Assembly (NCBI GenBank): GCA_003248775.1
Contig: QFQX01000009.1
Coordinates: forward strand, 68,087 to 132,086
Length of the DNA stretch: 64,000 bases
Source of the DNA: Shinella sp.
Lineage (GTDB): Bacteria; Pseudomonadota; Alphaproteobacteria; Rhizobiales; Rhizobiaceae
Direction of reading: 5' to 3'
Position 1 is the first letter of the stretch; each line of letters starts with the position of its first letter. The notes under the pieces are model-generated. The model was not told the origin of the DNA. It was given only the letters and a program-made list of their open reading frames with translations, and did no database searches. Below are positions 1 through 8,868 of the stretch, in pieces. The position numbers and the translations under genes were made by a program.

Positions 1-906
1 ATCGCCCTGCAGGAGACGCAGCATGCGGGTATCGGACCCCATGTCCTTCAGCACATCGGCGATCGCTTCCGTCTGGCTGCGGGTCGGAGAAAAGGGCAGC
101 GAGGACAAGATCTTCGACGACAGTTCTCCGCTTGGACGGACCGGCGTGCCGGGTACCTTGCGCAGGCGCTGGCGGACGAGCGCGAGCGATACCTGGCCTG
201 CGAGAAATTCGTCATAGGCAAGCCGCCGACGGGCAGGCGCCTGCGGATCGATGTCGGCCGCATCGCGCGGATGATGCAACTGGCGGAAGCTTTCCCTCGG
301 CGTCGGGAAGGACTGCTTGACGGTCAAGGCGGAATCCGCCCATTCCGGCAGGTCCGGAACGCGCTCCAGCGCATGCTCCACCGCCTTGCGCAGCACCTTG
401 GGCGACAGGCCGGCCGTCAGCGGATAGACCGGCTCGACGAGCGGCAGGTTTTCCGCCTCGCTCGCCTTCATCATCACATCGGGATGCACCATGGAGGGAC
501 GACCGTTGAACCAGTCTATCTTCCCGGAGACGATGACCTCCTCATCGATCGGTAGCGCCTTTTCCAGCCAGTTGCCCTTGGCGCGGAAGAAGGTCAGCGC
601 CAGTTCGCCCGTCGGATCGTGCAGGAACACGCGATAAGGCATGTTCGACTTGCCGGGAGGCGGCGGCTGGTGCCGGTCGACGCGGCCAGTGACGGTGACG
701 ATCGCGCCTTGCGGCGCAAGCGCGATGCCGGGCTGGTTGCGGCGGTCGATCAGCCGATGGGGCGCAAGGAACAGCAGATCCACGACGCGCGCATCCTCGG
801 CGTCCTCCCTGCCGAGCAGGCTCGCCAGCAATTGCGCGAGCTTGGGCCCGACGCCGGAAAGCGAAGCAACGGAGGAGAACAGGGGATCGAGAATAGCCGG
901 CCGCAT
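1..906 (-). CDS. recG: ATP-dependent DNA helicase RecG, N-terminal part (cut by window edge)
   Basis: The frame runs without a stop from an ATG at 906 to base 1, giving 302 residues of a protein usually near 700. RecG remodels stalled replication forks and branch-migrates Holliday junctions. The visible part is the wedge (OB-fold) region, with the early segment GVGPKLA, then RVDRHQPPP and the strand HDPTGELALTFF, followed by the start of the helicase domain (SPTRSQTEAI, then MLRLLQGD, the lead-in to Walker A). It is divergent from sdhE and mfd, an arrangement familiar in rhizobia. The upstream ATG fits the family start. The identification is sure; only the C-terminal three fifths are missing, because of the window edge. 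Confidence 0.95.
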   Translation of the reverse strand, partial: MRPAILDPLFSSVASLSGVGPKLAQLLASLLGREDAEDARVVDLLFLAPHRLIDRRNQPGIALAPQGAIVTVTGRVDRHQPPPPGKSNMPYRVFLHDPTGELALTFFRAKGNWLEKALPIDEEVIVSGKIDWFNGRPSMVHPDVMMKASEAENLPLVEPVYPLTAGLSPKVLRKAVEHALERVPDLPEWADSALTVKQSFPTPRESFRQLHHPRDAADIDPQAPARRRLAYDEFLAGQVSLALVRQRLRKVPGTPVRPSGELSSKILSSLPFSPTRSQTEAIADVLKDMGSDTRMLRLLQGD

Positions 907-1004
907 GATGGGCGCCAAAATGGCCCGATAATTACCACCTTGGCAAGGCTGACATTTCCCGATCGAGCGGCTATAGAGGCGCATCAACAGGAAGGTGTTT
1001 CGAC

Positions 1005-1322
1005 ATGACAGGATTGATCCTCAGCAGTGCCGATCTCGATCCGCGCCGCCGGCGCATTCTGTTTCGCTGCTGGCATCGGGGCATTCGCGAGATGGACCTG
1101 ATGCTCGGACAGTTCGCGGAAGCGGAAATCGGCACGATGGACGAGGCGACGCTTGACGAGCTGGAGCTCATCATGGCCGAGGAAGATCAGGACCTGATCA
1201 AGTGGATCACGGAAGCGGCTCCCGTACCGGATCATCTGAAGACCCCGCTCTTCGAGCGCATCATGGCCTGTCGCCCCGATTTCTCACCCGTCACCATGGA
1301 CACCGCCGGACGCCCGGAATGA
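1005..1322 (+). CDS. sdhE: Succinate dehydrogenase flavinylation factor SdhE (DUF339)
   Basis: A 105-residue protein of the SdhE/Sdh5 family, which helps attach FAD covalently to the SdhA subunit of succinate dehydrogenase in the cytoplasm. The family signature RGxRE is present as RGIRE near residues 29-33, followed by the acidic helical region (MDEATLDELELIM, EEDQDLIKWI) expected of the fold. Length is typical. Its stop overlaps the mfd start as ATGA (1319-1322), so the two genes are translationally coupled, although their functions are unrelated. This pairing and the divergent recG are familiar in rhizobia. Confidence 0.93.
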   Translation: MTGLILSSADLDPRRRRILFRCWHRGIREMDLMLGQFAEAEIGTMDEATLDELELIMAEEDQDLIKWITEAAPVPDHLKTPLFERIMACRPDFSPVTMDTAGRPE

Positions 1323-4300
1323 TCTCGCTTCTCGATGCCAAGACGATCGCTGCCGCCAAGGCCGGGCTGACGATCTCACATGTGCCGGATGGCATGGTCG
1401 CGTTTCTGATCGCCGAGATTGCCCGGCAGGGACAACCGGTCGCCTACGTGTTGTCGGACGGCCAGCGCATGGCCGATATCGAGCAGATGCTCGGCTTTGC
1501 CGCACCGGACATCCCGGTTCTGACACTGCCTGCCTGGGACTGTCTTCCCTATGACCGCGTATCGCCATCGGCCGATGTCTCGGCCCGACGTCTCGCCGCA
1601 TTGTCCGGGCTGATCGCGCATTCGAAGAAACCACATCCGGCCATCGTGCTGGTCACCGTCAACGCCATGCTGCAAAAGCTTGCGCCAGCGGATGTGATCG
1701 AGAGCCTCGCCTTTTCGGCCAGACCCGGCAATCAGGTGCGGATGGACGATATCGCCGCAAGGCTCGAGCGCAATGGTTTCGACCGGGTGCCGACCGTGCG
1801 CGAGGTCGGCGAATTCGCCGTCCGCGGTGGTATTCTCGACGTTTTCGTACCGGGCTCGGAGGAGCCGGTCCGCCTCGATTTCTTCGGAGATACGCTGGAA
1901 AGCATCCGCTTCTTCGATCCGGCCAGCCAGCGCACCACGGGGCAGGCGCGCTCCCTCGATCTCAACCCGATGAGCGAGGTGACGCTGACGCCGGAAAGCA
2001 TCAGCCGTTTCCGCAAGAACTACCTTTCGCTGTTTGGCGCGGCCACCCGCGACGACGCGCTTTATTCGGCCGTATCCGAGGGACGCCGCTACGCCGGCAT
2101 GGAACACTGGCTGCCGCTGTTCCACGATCATCTGGAAACGGTGTTCGACTATCTCCGCGGCTTCCGCATCGTCACGGACCATACGGTGAAGGAAGCGGCG
2201 GAGGAACGCGCCAAGCTGATCCGCGACTATTACGAGGCGCGACTGAATTCCGGCACGCCCGGCAAGGGACATCTGGGACAGGGCACGCCCTACAAGCCCG
2301 TTCCGCCAGAAAGACTCTATCTCGGCGCCGGCGAATTCGCCCGCACGCTGGACGCTCACGAACCGCTGCGGCTCACGCCCTTTGCCGAACACGATGGCGA
2401 ATCCCGCCGGGTGATCGAGCTGCCGGCGCGGCCGGGTCCACGATGGGCGAAGAATGCGGTCGAGGCCGGCGAGGGCGACGGGCAGACGCGCACCAACGTG
2501 TTCGATCAGGCGGTGAAATACATCGCCGACAAGCGGGCCTCTGGCTCAAGGGTGCTGATTACGGGCTGGTCCGAAGGCTCGCTCGACCGCCTGCTGCAGG
2601 TGCTTGCCGAACACGGGCTTGCCAATCTCAAGCAGATCACAGCCCTCAAGGACATCGATGGCCTGAAAAAGGGCGAGGCTGCAACGGCCGTTCTCAGCCT
2701 GGAAGGCGGCTTCGAAGCCGGTGATCTCGTCGTCGTCGGCGAACAGGATATTCTCGGCGACCGTATGGTGCGCCGCTCCAAGCGGCGCAAGCGCGCCGCC
2801 GACTTCATTTCGGAAGTGGCGGGCCTCGACGAAGGCTCCATCGTGGTTCACGCCGAGCACGGCATCGGCCGCTTCGTCGGCCTTCGCACCATCGAGGCCG
2901 TCGGCGCTCCTCATGCCTGCCTCGAGCTGCAATATGCCGACGACGCCAAGCTGTTCCTGCCGGTCGAAAACATCGATCTTCTGTCGCGATACGGCTCCGA
3001 GGCGAGCGATGCTCAGCTCGACAAGCTGGGAGGCGGCGCATGGCAGATGCGCAAGGCCAAGCTCAAGAAGCGGCTGCTCGACATGGCAGGCGCACTGATC
3101 CGGGTCGCCGCCGAACGCATGACCCGGACCGCTCCGGTGCTGACGACACAGGAAGGCCTCTACGACGAATTTGCCGCCCGTTTCCCCTATGACGAGACGG
3201 AAGACCAGCTGAACGCCATCGAAGCGGTGCGCGGCGATCTCGGCGCCGGCCGGCCGATGGACCGGCTGGTCTGCGGCGATGTCGGATTCGGCAAGACCGA
3301 GGTGGCGCTGCGCGCCGCCTTCGTCGCCGCGATGAACGGCATTCAGGTCGCTGTCGTGGTGCCGACGACGCTTCTTGCCCGCCAGCATTTCAAGACCTTC
3401 TCCGAGCGCTTCCGCGGGCTGCCGATCCGGGTGCAGCAGGCATCCCGTCTGGTCGGCACGAAGGAACTGAACCTCGTCAAGAAGGAGGTCGCGGAAGGCA
3501 AGACCGATGTCGTGGTCGGCACCCATGCGCTGCTCGGCGCGGGCATTCAGTTCGCCAATCTCGGCCTGCTGATCATCGACGAGGAACAGCACTTCGGCGT
3601 CAAGCACAAGGAGCGGCTGAAGGAACTGAAGTCCGACGTCCATGTGCTGACACTGTCTGCAACGCCGATCCCGCGCACCCTGCAGCTTGCCATGACCGGC
3701 GTGCGCGAGCTTTCGCTGATCACCACGCCGCCGGTCGACCGCATGGCGGTGCGCACCTTCATCTCGCCCTTCGATCCGCTCGTCATTCGCGAGACGCTGA
3801 TGCGCGAGCATTATCGCGGCGGCCAGAGTTTCTATGTTTGCCCGCGGCTTGCCGATCTTGCCGATATCCAGGCGTTCCTGCAATCCGACGTGCCGGAACT
3901 GAAGGTCGCCATCGCCCATGGCCAGATGCCGGCGAGCGAACTCGAAGACATCATGAATGCCTTCTATGACGGCAAGTACGACGTGCTGCTGTCGACCACC
4001 ATCGTCGAATCCGGTCTCGATGTGCCGACCGCCAATACGCTGATCGTGCATCGCGCCGACATGTTCGGGCTGGCACAGCTCTATCAGTTGCGCGGTCGCG
4101 TCGGACGCTCCAAGGTGCGCGCCTTCGCGCTGCTGACGCTGCCGGTCAACAAGGTGCTGACGACGACGGCCGAAAGACGCCTCAAGGTGCTGCAGTCGCT
4201 CGACACGCTGGGTGCCGGTTTCCAGCTTGCAAGCCACGACCTCGACATCCGCGGTGCGGGCAACCTGCTCGGCGAGGAACAGTCCGGTCATATCAAGGAA

Positions 4301-4834
4301 GTCGGCTTCGAGCTTTACCAGCAGATGCTGGAGGAGGCCGTTGCGGAAGTGAAGGGCGTGGACGAAGTGGCGGATACCGGCTGGTCGCCGCAGATCTCCG
4401 TCGGTACCTCGGTGATGATCCCGGACGATTACGTGCCGGATCTTCATCTGCGCCTCGGCCTTTATCGTCGTCTCGGCGAGCTCAACGAACTCGGCGACAT
4501 CGATGCCTTCGGCGCGGAAATGATCGACCGCTTCGGGCCGCTTCCGGCCGAAGTCCAGAGCCTGCTCAAGGTCGTCTATATCAAGGCGCTCTGCCGCAAG
4601 GCCAATGTCGAGAAGCTGGAAGCCGGTCCGAAGGGCGTGGTCGTGCAGTTCCGCAACAAGGAATTCCCGAACCCGGCCGCATTGGTAGGCTTCATTGCCA
4701 AGCAGGGCACCATGGCGAAGATCCGTCCGGACCAGAGCGTATTCCTGAACCGCGACCTTCCGACGCCGGAAAAGCGGCTGGCGGGCGCGGCCATGGTCAT
4801 GACGCAGTTCGCACAACTCGCGACCGCCAACTGA
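1319..4834 (+). CDS. mfd: Transcription-repair coupling factor Mfd
   Basis: A protein of 1171 residues, normal for the family. Mfd removes RNA polymerase stalled at lesions and recruits UvrA. Reading order: UvrB-homology N-terminal region, RNA-polymerase-interacting domain (SIVVHAEHGIGRFVGL), a RecG-like helicase core with Walker A-type GDVGFGKTEVAL, the DEExQ box DEEQHFG and SATPIPRTLQ, the translocation motif region (QLYQLRGRVGRS), and the C-terminal UvrA-binding autoinhibitory domain. The start chosen is ATG 1319, overlapping the sdhE stop; the frame is open further upstream but that extension is only sdhE read out of frame. Confidence 0.97.
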   Translation: MISLLDAKTIAAAKAGLTISHVPDGMVAFLIAEIARQGQPVAYVLSDGQRMADIEQMLGFAAPDIPVLTLPAWDCLPYDRVSPSADVSARRLAALSGLIAHSKKPHPAIVLVTVNAMLQKLAPADVIESLAFSARPGNQVRMDDIAARLERNGFDRVPTVREVGEFAVRGGILDVFVPGSEEPVRLDFFGDTLESIRFFDPASQRTTGQARSLDLNPMSEVTLTPESISRFRKNYLSLFGAATRDDALYSAVSEGRRYAGMEHWLPLFHDHLETVFDYLRGFRIVTDHTVKEAAEERAKLIRDYYEARLNSGTPGKGHLGQGTPYKPVPPERLYLGAGEFARTLDAHEPLRLTPFAEHDGESRRVIELPARPGPRWAKNAVEAGEGDGQTRTNVFDQAVKYIADKRASGSRVLITGWSEGSLDRLLQVLAEHGLANLKQITALKDIDGLKKGEAATAVLSLEGGFEAGDLVVVGEQDILGDRMVRRSKRRKRAADFISEVAGLDEGSIVVHAEHGIGRFVGLRTIEAVGAPHACLELQYADDAKLFLPVENIDLLSRYGSEASDAQLDKLGGGAWQMRKAKLKKRLLDMAGALIRVAAERMTRTAPVLTTQEGLYDEFAARFPYDETEDQLNAIEAVRGDLGAGRPMDRLVCGDVGFGKTEVALRAAFVAAMNGIQVAVVVPTTLLARQHFKTFSERFRGLPIRVQQASRLVGTKELNLVKKEVAEGKTDVVVGTHALLGAGIQFANLGLLIIDEEQHFGVKHKERLKELKSDVHVLTLSATPIPRTLQLAMTGVRELSLITTPPVDRMAVRTFISPFDPLVIRETLMREHYRGGQSFYVCPRLADLADIQAFLQSDVPELKVAIAHGQMPASELEDIMNAFYDGKYDVLLSTTIVESGLDVPTANTLIVHRADMFGLAQLYQLRGRVGRSKVRAFALLTLPVNKVLTTTAERRLKVLQSLDTLGAGFQLASHDLDIRGAGNLLGEEQSGHIKEVGFELYQQMLEEAVAEVKGVDEVADTGWSPQISVGTSVMIPDDYVPDLHLRLGLYRRLGELNELGDIDAFGAEMIDRFGPLPAEVQSLLKVVYIKALCRKANVEKLEAGPKGVVVQFRNKEFPNPAALVGFIAKQGTMAKIRPDQSVFLNRDLPTPEKRLAGAAMVMTQFAQLATAN

Positions 4835-4852
4835 CACGAATTGGCAGGCAGG

Positions 4853-4874
4853 GAACCGTGGAACTCCACGGCTC
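4853..4874. terminator. Stem-loop between convergent mfd and exporter permease
   Basis: GAACCGTGG and CCACGGCTC can pair around a 4-base AACT loop (one G-U). It lies between the mfd stop (4834) and the stop of the convergent permease gene (4891). There is no uridine run on either strand, so it may be a 3'-end stabilising hairpin rather than a full intrinsic terminator. Confidence 0.45.
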
Positions 4875-4890
4875 CTCGAATGCAAGCTGC

Positions 4891-6096
4891 CTATTCGTGC
4901 CGGAGCGCTTCGATGGGATTCATCTGTGCCGCCCGCCTAGCCGGGAAATAGCCGAAGACCATTCCAATCGCCGCCGAGAAGGCGAAGGCGAGCAGAATGA
5001 TCGAGGGGCTGGCGACGAAGGGAACGCTCATATAGCTCACAGCGGCATAGGCGAGGCCGAGGCCGAGCAGGATGCCTATGATCCCGCCGGCGAGCGAGAG
5101 CGTCACCGCCTCGACCAAGAACTGCATGAGCACCTGCTTTTCCAGCGCGCCGATCGCCAGACGGATGCCGATTTCGCGGGTTCGCTCCGTCACCGAGACC
5201 AGCATGATGTTCATGATGCCGATACCGCCGACGAGAAGGCTGACGGCGGCGACTGCGCCGAGCAGGCCGGTCATCAGCGTGGTGGTGCCGGTGAGCGTGG
5301 CGGCCATCTGAGTCATGTCGTTGACGGAAAAATCGTCCTGGCGGCCGGCGATAATCTTGCGCCGCTCGCGCAAGAGACGCTCGACATCGGCCTGAACCTT
5401 GGAGGTGGACACACCGTCACGGGCCGACAGGATCATGCTCGAAACGTCACTTGAACCGCTGATTCGGCGCTGAAAGACCTTGAGCGGCATGACGATGACA
5501 TCATCCTGGTCGTTGCCCATGCCACTCTGGCCCTTGCGCGCCAGAACACCGATCACCTGACAGGAGATCGCGCCGACGCGGATGTTCTTTTCCAGCGGTG
5601 GCGTGGAGCCGAAGAGTTCGCGCCGGATCGTTTCGCCGATGACGCAGACTGCCTGACCGCCGCGTTCTTCCGACACGAGGAAGGTGCGGCCGCTGGCGAG
5701 ATCCCAGTCCTGCGCGACGAAATAATCGCCGGTGGTGCCGATGACCGAGGTCGAGTGATTTTCTCCACCATAAATCGCCGTCTGGGTCGACTGGTTGACG
5801 CCAGCAACTGCGCGAAGGCCACCGATCTGGTCGCTGATCGCCTGAACGTCTCTCTCGTTGAACTTCTTGGCTTCGGTGCTTGCCCGACCGGGTCCAAACT
5901 GGCCCGGACGCACGAACAGCAGGTTCGTGCCAAGCTTGGAGATCTCCGCCGTGACTTGCGCAGTCGTGCCGTTGCCGATGGTCACCATGGCGATGACCGC
6001 TGCGACACCGATGACGACGCCGAGAACCGTCAGGAATGAGCGCAGCATATTGCGGAATATGGCTCGCGAGGCGAGTTTCACCGTTTCAAGGAACAT
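4891..6096 (-). CDS. MacB-type ABC exporter permease subunit
   Basis: 401 residues with the MacB/LolC topology: an N-terminal membrane helix (about residues 18-42), a long periplasmic MacB_PCD domain with ISGSSD and multiple-turn regions, and three C-terminal helices including the conserved segment GGIGIMNIMLVSVTERTREIG (split here as GGIGIMNIML then VSVTERTREIG). Such proteins are mechanotransmission-type exporters of peptides, lipids or drugs. In E. coli MacB the ATPase and permease are one chain; here they are separate genes, overlapping by 11 bases. The operon order is adaptor, ATPase, permease. Substrate cannot be told from sequence. Confidence 0.9.
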   Translation of the reverse strand: MFLETVKLASRAIFRNMLRSFLTVLGVVIGVAAVIAMVTIGNGTTAQVTAEISKLGTNLLFVRPGQFGPGRASTEAKKFNERDVQAISDQIGGLRAVAGVNQSTQTAIYGGENHSTSVIGTTGDYFVAQDWDLASGRTFLVSEERGGQAVCVIGETIRRELFGSTPPLEKNIRVGAISCQVIGVLARKGQSGMGNDQDDVIVMPLKVFQRRISGSSDVSSMILSARDGVSTSKVQADVERLLRERRKIIAGRQDDFSVNDMTQMAATLTGTTTLMTGLLGAVAAVSLLVGGIGIMNIMLVSVTERTREIGIRLAIGALEKQVLMQFLVEAVTLSLAGGIIGILLGLGLAYAAVSYMSVPFVASPSIILLAFAFSAAIGMVFGYFPARRAAQMNPIEALRHE

Positions 6097-6799
6097 CGGC
6101 TTGAACTCCGTTCAGGCTGTCGCTGTGGAGATGTCCATCGACGAAACGCAGATTACGCCCGGCATATGCAGCGATATCATCCTCATGGGTGACCATGATG
6201 ACCGTGATGCCCTGATCACGGTTGAGGCCGGTGATCAACTCCATGATCTCGCGGCTGGTCTTGGTGTCGAGATTGCCCGTAGGTTCGTCCGCCAGCAGGA
6301 CTGCCGGGTTGGTAACGATTGCCCTCGCAATTGCAACACGCTGCTGCTGGCCGCCGGAGAGTTCCTGGGTCGTATGGTGTTCGCGTCCGGCAAGCCCGAC
6401 CTTCGCCAGCGCGCTTTCGGCGAGGCGGCGCCGTTCGCGCGCCTCCATGCCGCGATAGACAAGCGGCAGTTCGACATTTTCAACCGCGGACGTCCGGGCA
6501 AGCAGGTTGAAGCCCTGGAACACGAATCCCAACATGTGGCGGCGCAGAAGCGTATGCTGGCTGCGGTCCAGTCCTCCCGTCGAGATACCCTGGAACAGAT
6601 ATTCGCCGGATGTCGGCACATCCAGCCATCCGAGGATGTTCATCGCCGTCGACTTGCCCGAGCCCGATGGGCCCATGATCGCCACGAATTCATGCTTCTC
6701 GATGGTCAGGTCGATCCGGTCCAGCGCCCGGATCGTCGCCTCTCCGCGCCCGTAGGTCTTCGAAATCTGCTTGAACTGGATGAGGGGAGGGGTTGCCAT
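6086..6799 (-). CDS. MacB/LolD-type ABC exporter ATPase
   Basis: A 237-residue nucleotide-binding subunit. Walker A GPSGSGKST (about residues 40-48), signature LSGGQQQRVAIARAI, Walker B VLLADEPTGNLDT, and the switch region VTHEDDIA are all intact. It powers the permease encoded directly downstream, with which it overlaps; the adaptor gene ends 9 bases upstream. Sequence is typical of the 3.A.1.122/125 branch, which includes MacB and LolD. Confidence 0.93.
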   Translation of the reverse strand: MATPPLIQFKQISKTYGRGEATIRALDRIDLTIEKHEFVAIMGPSGSGKSTAMNILGWLDVPTSGEYLFQGISTGGLDRSQHTLLRRHMLGFVFQGFNLLARTSAVENVELPLVYRGMEARERRRLAESALAKVGLAGREHHTTQELSGGQQQRVAIARAIVTNPAVLLADEPTGNLDTKTSREIMELITGLNRDQGITVIMVTHEDDIAAYAGRNLRFVDGHLHSDSLNGVQADVP

Positions 6800-6808
6800 C
6801 GGCCGCCC

Positions 6809-8101
6809 TCAACCGCGCTTCGCCGTAGCGTCGATGATCAGCTTGTCGCCCTCGGATATATCGCCCTTGGTGACGACCGTGTTCTGCCCGTCGCTAGCGC
6901 CGATCTCGATATTGACCGCAGTCGGCACGTTGTTGCGCATGACCCAGACCGTGCGTTCGCCACCTGCCGGTTCCGGCGCCGTGATCGACCCCATACGTGG
7001 CGGACGAAACAGGCTGAACATGCTGCTGCTCCGTTGTTTTGATCCAAGGTTTTCCGGCGGCGTGTAGCGCAGGGCGGCATTCGGTACCAACAGCGAATCC
7101 CTGATCGCCTGCACCACGATGTCTGCCGTCGCCGTCATGCCCTGACGCAACAGCAGGTCGTCGTTGCGCACTGTCAGGATACCCATGTAGGTGACGACGT
7201 CATTGATCGTTTCGGAGGCGTATCGGATCTGGGTAATTTCCGCGGGGAACCGCTTGTCGGGGAAAGCATCCACGGTGAAGGTCGCCTGCTGGCCGACGGC
7301 GACGTGCCCGACATCGGCTTCATCGATATCGACCTGCAATTCCATCTGGCGAAGATCGCCGGCGATCTTGAAAAGCGTCGGCGCTTGCAGGGAGGCGGCC
7401 ACCGTGGCGCCCGGATCGACATCGCGCGAAAGCACGATACCGTCGATCGGCGACATGATCGTTGCCTTGGCCAGGGTCACCTTCGACTGCTCCAGAGAAG
7501 CTTCGGCCGCCTGCACATTGGCCTCGGCGCTTTCCTTCGTCGCGACTGCGGCGTCGTAGTTATAACGGGCGGAATCGAGATCCTGCTGGGTGGAGACGCG
7601 ATTGCCGACGAGGGTCTTCTGCCGCTCCATCGAAACCCGCGCGGAATTCATGTCCGCTTCCGCCTTGGCAACCGCCGCGTTGGATGCGAGCAGGGCGGCT
7701 TCGGCGCTTTTCACGTCCGCTTCGAAACGGGCGGTATCGAGGCGAGCGATCACCTCGCCCTTTTTCACCGCGCTGTTGTAATCGACCAGCACCTCGCGCA
7801 CGGTTCCCGACTGTTCGCTCGACACATCCACCTGTACGGTCGGCTCGACCGAACCCGTCGCGGTCACGAGAACTGTCAGGTCTCCCTTTTTTGCCGGGGA
7901 CGTCGCGTAGGTGTAGGCTGTCGCCTCGCTGCTGTAGAGATAATAGCCATATCCCGCAGCAGCGAGGACGATGATCGCAGCCGCCCTCCAGAGCCAACGA
8001 CTGCCTCTTTTCCGTTTGCCACCACTCGCAAGAATGGCCGCGAGATCACCGCTTTCAGCAGAGGGTTGATTGGCCTTGGTGCCGTTGTCGTCGCTGCTCA
8101 T
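6809..8101 (-). CDS. Periplasmic adaptor (HlyD/MacA family) of an ABC exporter
   Basis: 430 residues from the chosen ATG at 8101, which a GGA-rich stretch precedes; ATGs at 8128 and 8173 are in frame but poorly supported. It has a short cytoplasmic tail, one membrane helix (about residues 37-56), a biotinyl-lipoyl half (SVEPTVQVDVSSEQSGTV, then VDYNSAVKKGEVIARLD), a coiled-coil hairpin rich in Ala, Glu and Lys, and a beta-barrel domain. It should bridge the MacB-like inner membrane complex to an outer membrane TolC-type channel, which is not encoded nearby. Confidence 0.88.
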   Translation of the reverse strand: MSSDDNGTKANQPSAESGDLAAILASGGKRKRGSRWLWRAAAIIVLAAAGYGYYLYSSEATAYTYATSPAKKGDLTVLVTATGSVEPTVQVDVSSEQSGTVREVLVDYNSAVKKGEVIARLDTARFEADVKSAEAALLASNAAVAKAEADMNSARVSMERQKTLVGNRVSTQQDLDSARYNYDAAVATKESAEANVQAAEASLEQSKVTLAKATIMSPIDGIVLSRDVDPGATVAASLQAPTLFKIAGDLRQMELQVDIDEADVGHVAVGQQATFTVDAFPDKRFPAEITQIRYASETINDVVTYMGILTVRNDDLLLRQGMTATADIVVQAIRDSLLVPNAALRYTPPENLGSKQRSSSMFSLFRPPRMGSITAPEPAGGERTVWVMRNNVPTAVNIEIGASDGQNTVVTKGDISEGDKLIIDATAKRG

Positions 8102-8296
8102 TTCCGATCCGTCTTCATTGTCTCGCATGCAGGTATCAAATGAAACCACGTCGCTGGTATTGACCCGTGTCAATTCCCTTTAGAAATCGTCCACGGTCAA
8201 CTACAGATCAGCATGCCATCACTGCTTCACGCGTCTTTGGTTGTGTCCCACAGTCGACCGAGGGATTGAAGTGAATTCTTGGTAATGCGCGAAAGA

Positions 8297-8328
8297 AGCG
8301 CAAGTTTCCATCGACGGATACTTGCGCT
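8297..8328 (-). terminator. Probable terminator of the 117-residue ORF
   Basis: AGCGCAAGT and ACTTGCGCT form a perfect 9-bp stem with a 14-base loop. On the minus strand it is followed by CTTTC-like pyrimidines. It lies about 50 bases past the stop of the gene at 8375-8728. Confidence 0.5.
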
Positions 8329-8374
8329 GGACAAAGCTGTCTTTCAAACAAATGCCGTGACAGCTTGGCGGCGG

Positions 8375-8728
8375 TCAGACGGCTGCCTTGGGATAAGCCC
8401 GTTCGAGGCCGCCCGAGCGGGTCAGGCCGGTGCGGAACGCAGCATAGGCCGGATGCTGGCTGGAGCGCGCCGCCTCGGTCAACCGAATCTGCAGGCGCGC
8501 CGGCGCATTCAGGCCGGTCCATTCGCCCGCACGCTCGAGCTTGAGGCTATTCAGGAAACGGGCCTCACTTGCCCGTTCAAGATAGAGCTGCAGCCCCTCG
8601 AGCAGGCACTCGTCCTGCTGCGGGTTTTCGAAAAGCAATGCGAGGAAGCTCTGGTCAGCCTCGTTCAAGCTCGAAAACTTGTCGGCAACGGTCTCGCGAT
8701 CAAGGAAGGGCGTGTGCTGGGCGGACAT
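8375..8728 (-). CDS. Small hypothetical protein, no domain recognised
   Basis: 117 residues, soluble, mostly alpha-helical by composition; no signal peptide, membrane segment or recognisable catalytic motif. The first half is acidic (DRETVADKFSSLNEADQSF) and has a run of leucine-rich helices; the C-terminal third is basic. A purine-rich segment precedes the ATG and a hairpin follows the stop, both supporting a real gene. It stands alone between the exporter operon and bmt, reading the same way. I cannot assign a function. Confidence 0.6.
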   Translation of the reverse strand: MSAQHTPFLDRETVADKFSSLNEADQSFLALLFENPQQDECLLEGLQLYLERASEARFLNSLKLERAGEWTGLNAPARLQIRLTEAARSSQHPAYAAFRTGLTRSGGLERAYPKAAV

Positions 8729-8868
8729 GGACCTGTCTCCCTCTTTGCTGGCAGGTTGAAGGCAATACTGATCGCCTGAAGACCATCCGAAGATTGCCCG
8801 AGCCTTGCCGTATGCCCATCCCGCGGCACAATGACACCGGCCGAACCGGCGTCATTGCAATCCATGAC

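Noticed and set aside
1202..1318. Upstream extension of the mfd frame
   Set aside because: It translates sdhE in another frame; the ATG at 1319 overlapping the sdhE stop matches the Mfd family start.
2546..4885. A very long open frame antisense to mfd
   Set aside because: Its codon pattern is the mirror of the highly conserved mfd frame in GC-rich DNA; the translation has no family likeness, so it is a shadow.
5858..7042. Long plus-strand frame across the exporter operon
   Set aside because: Antisense to well-identified permease and ATPase genes with full motif sets; no family resemblance.
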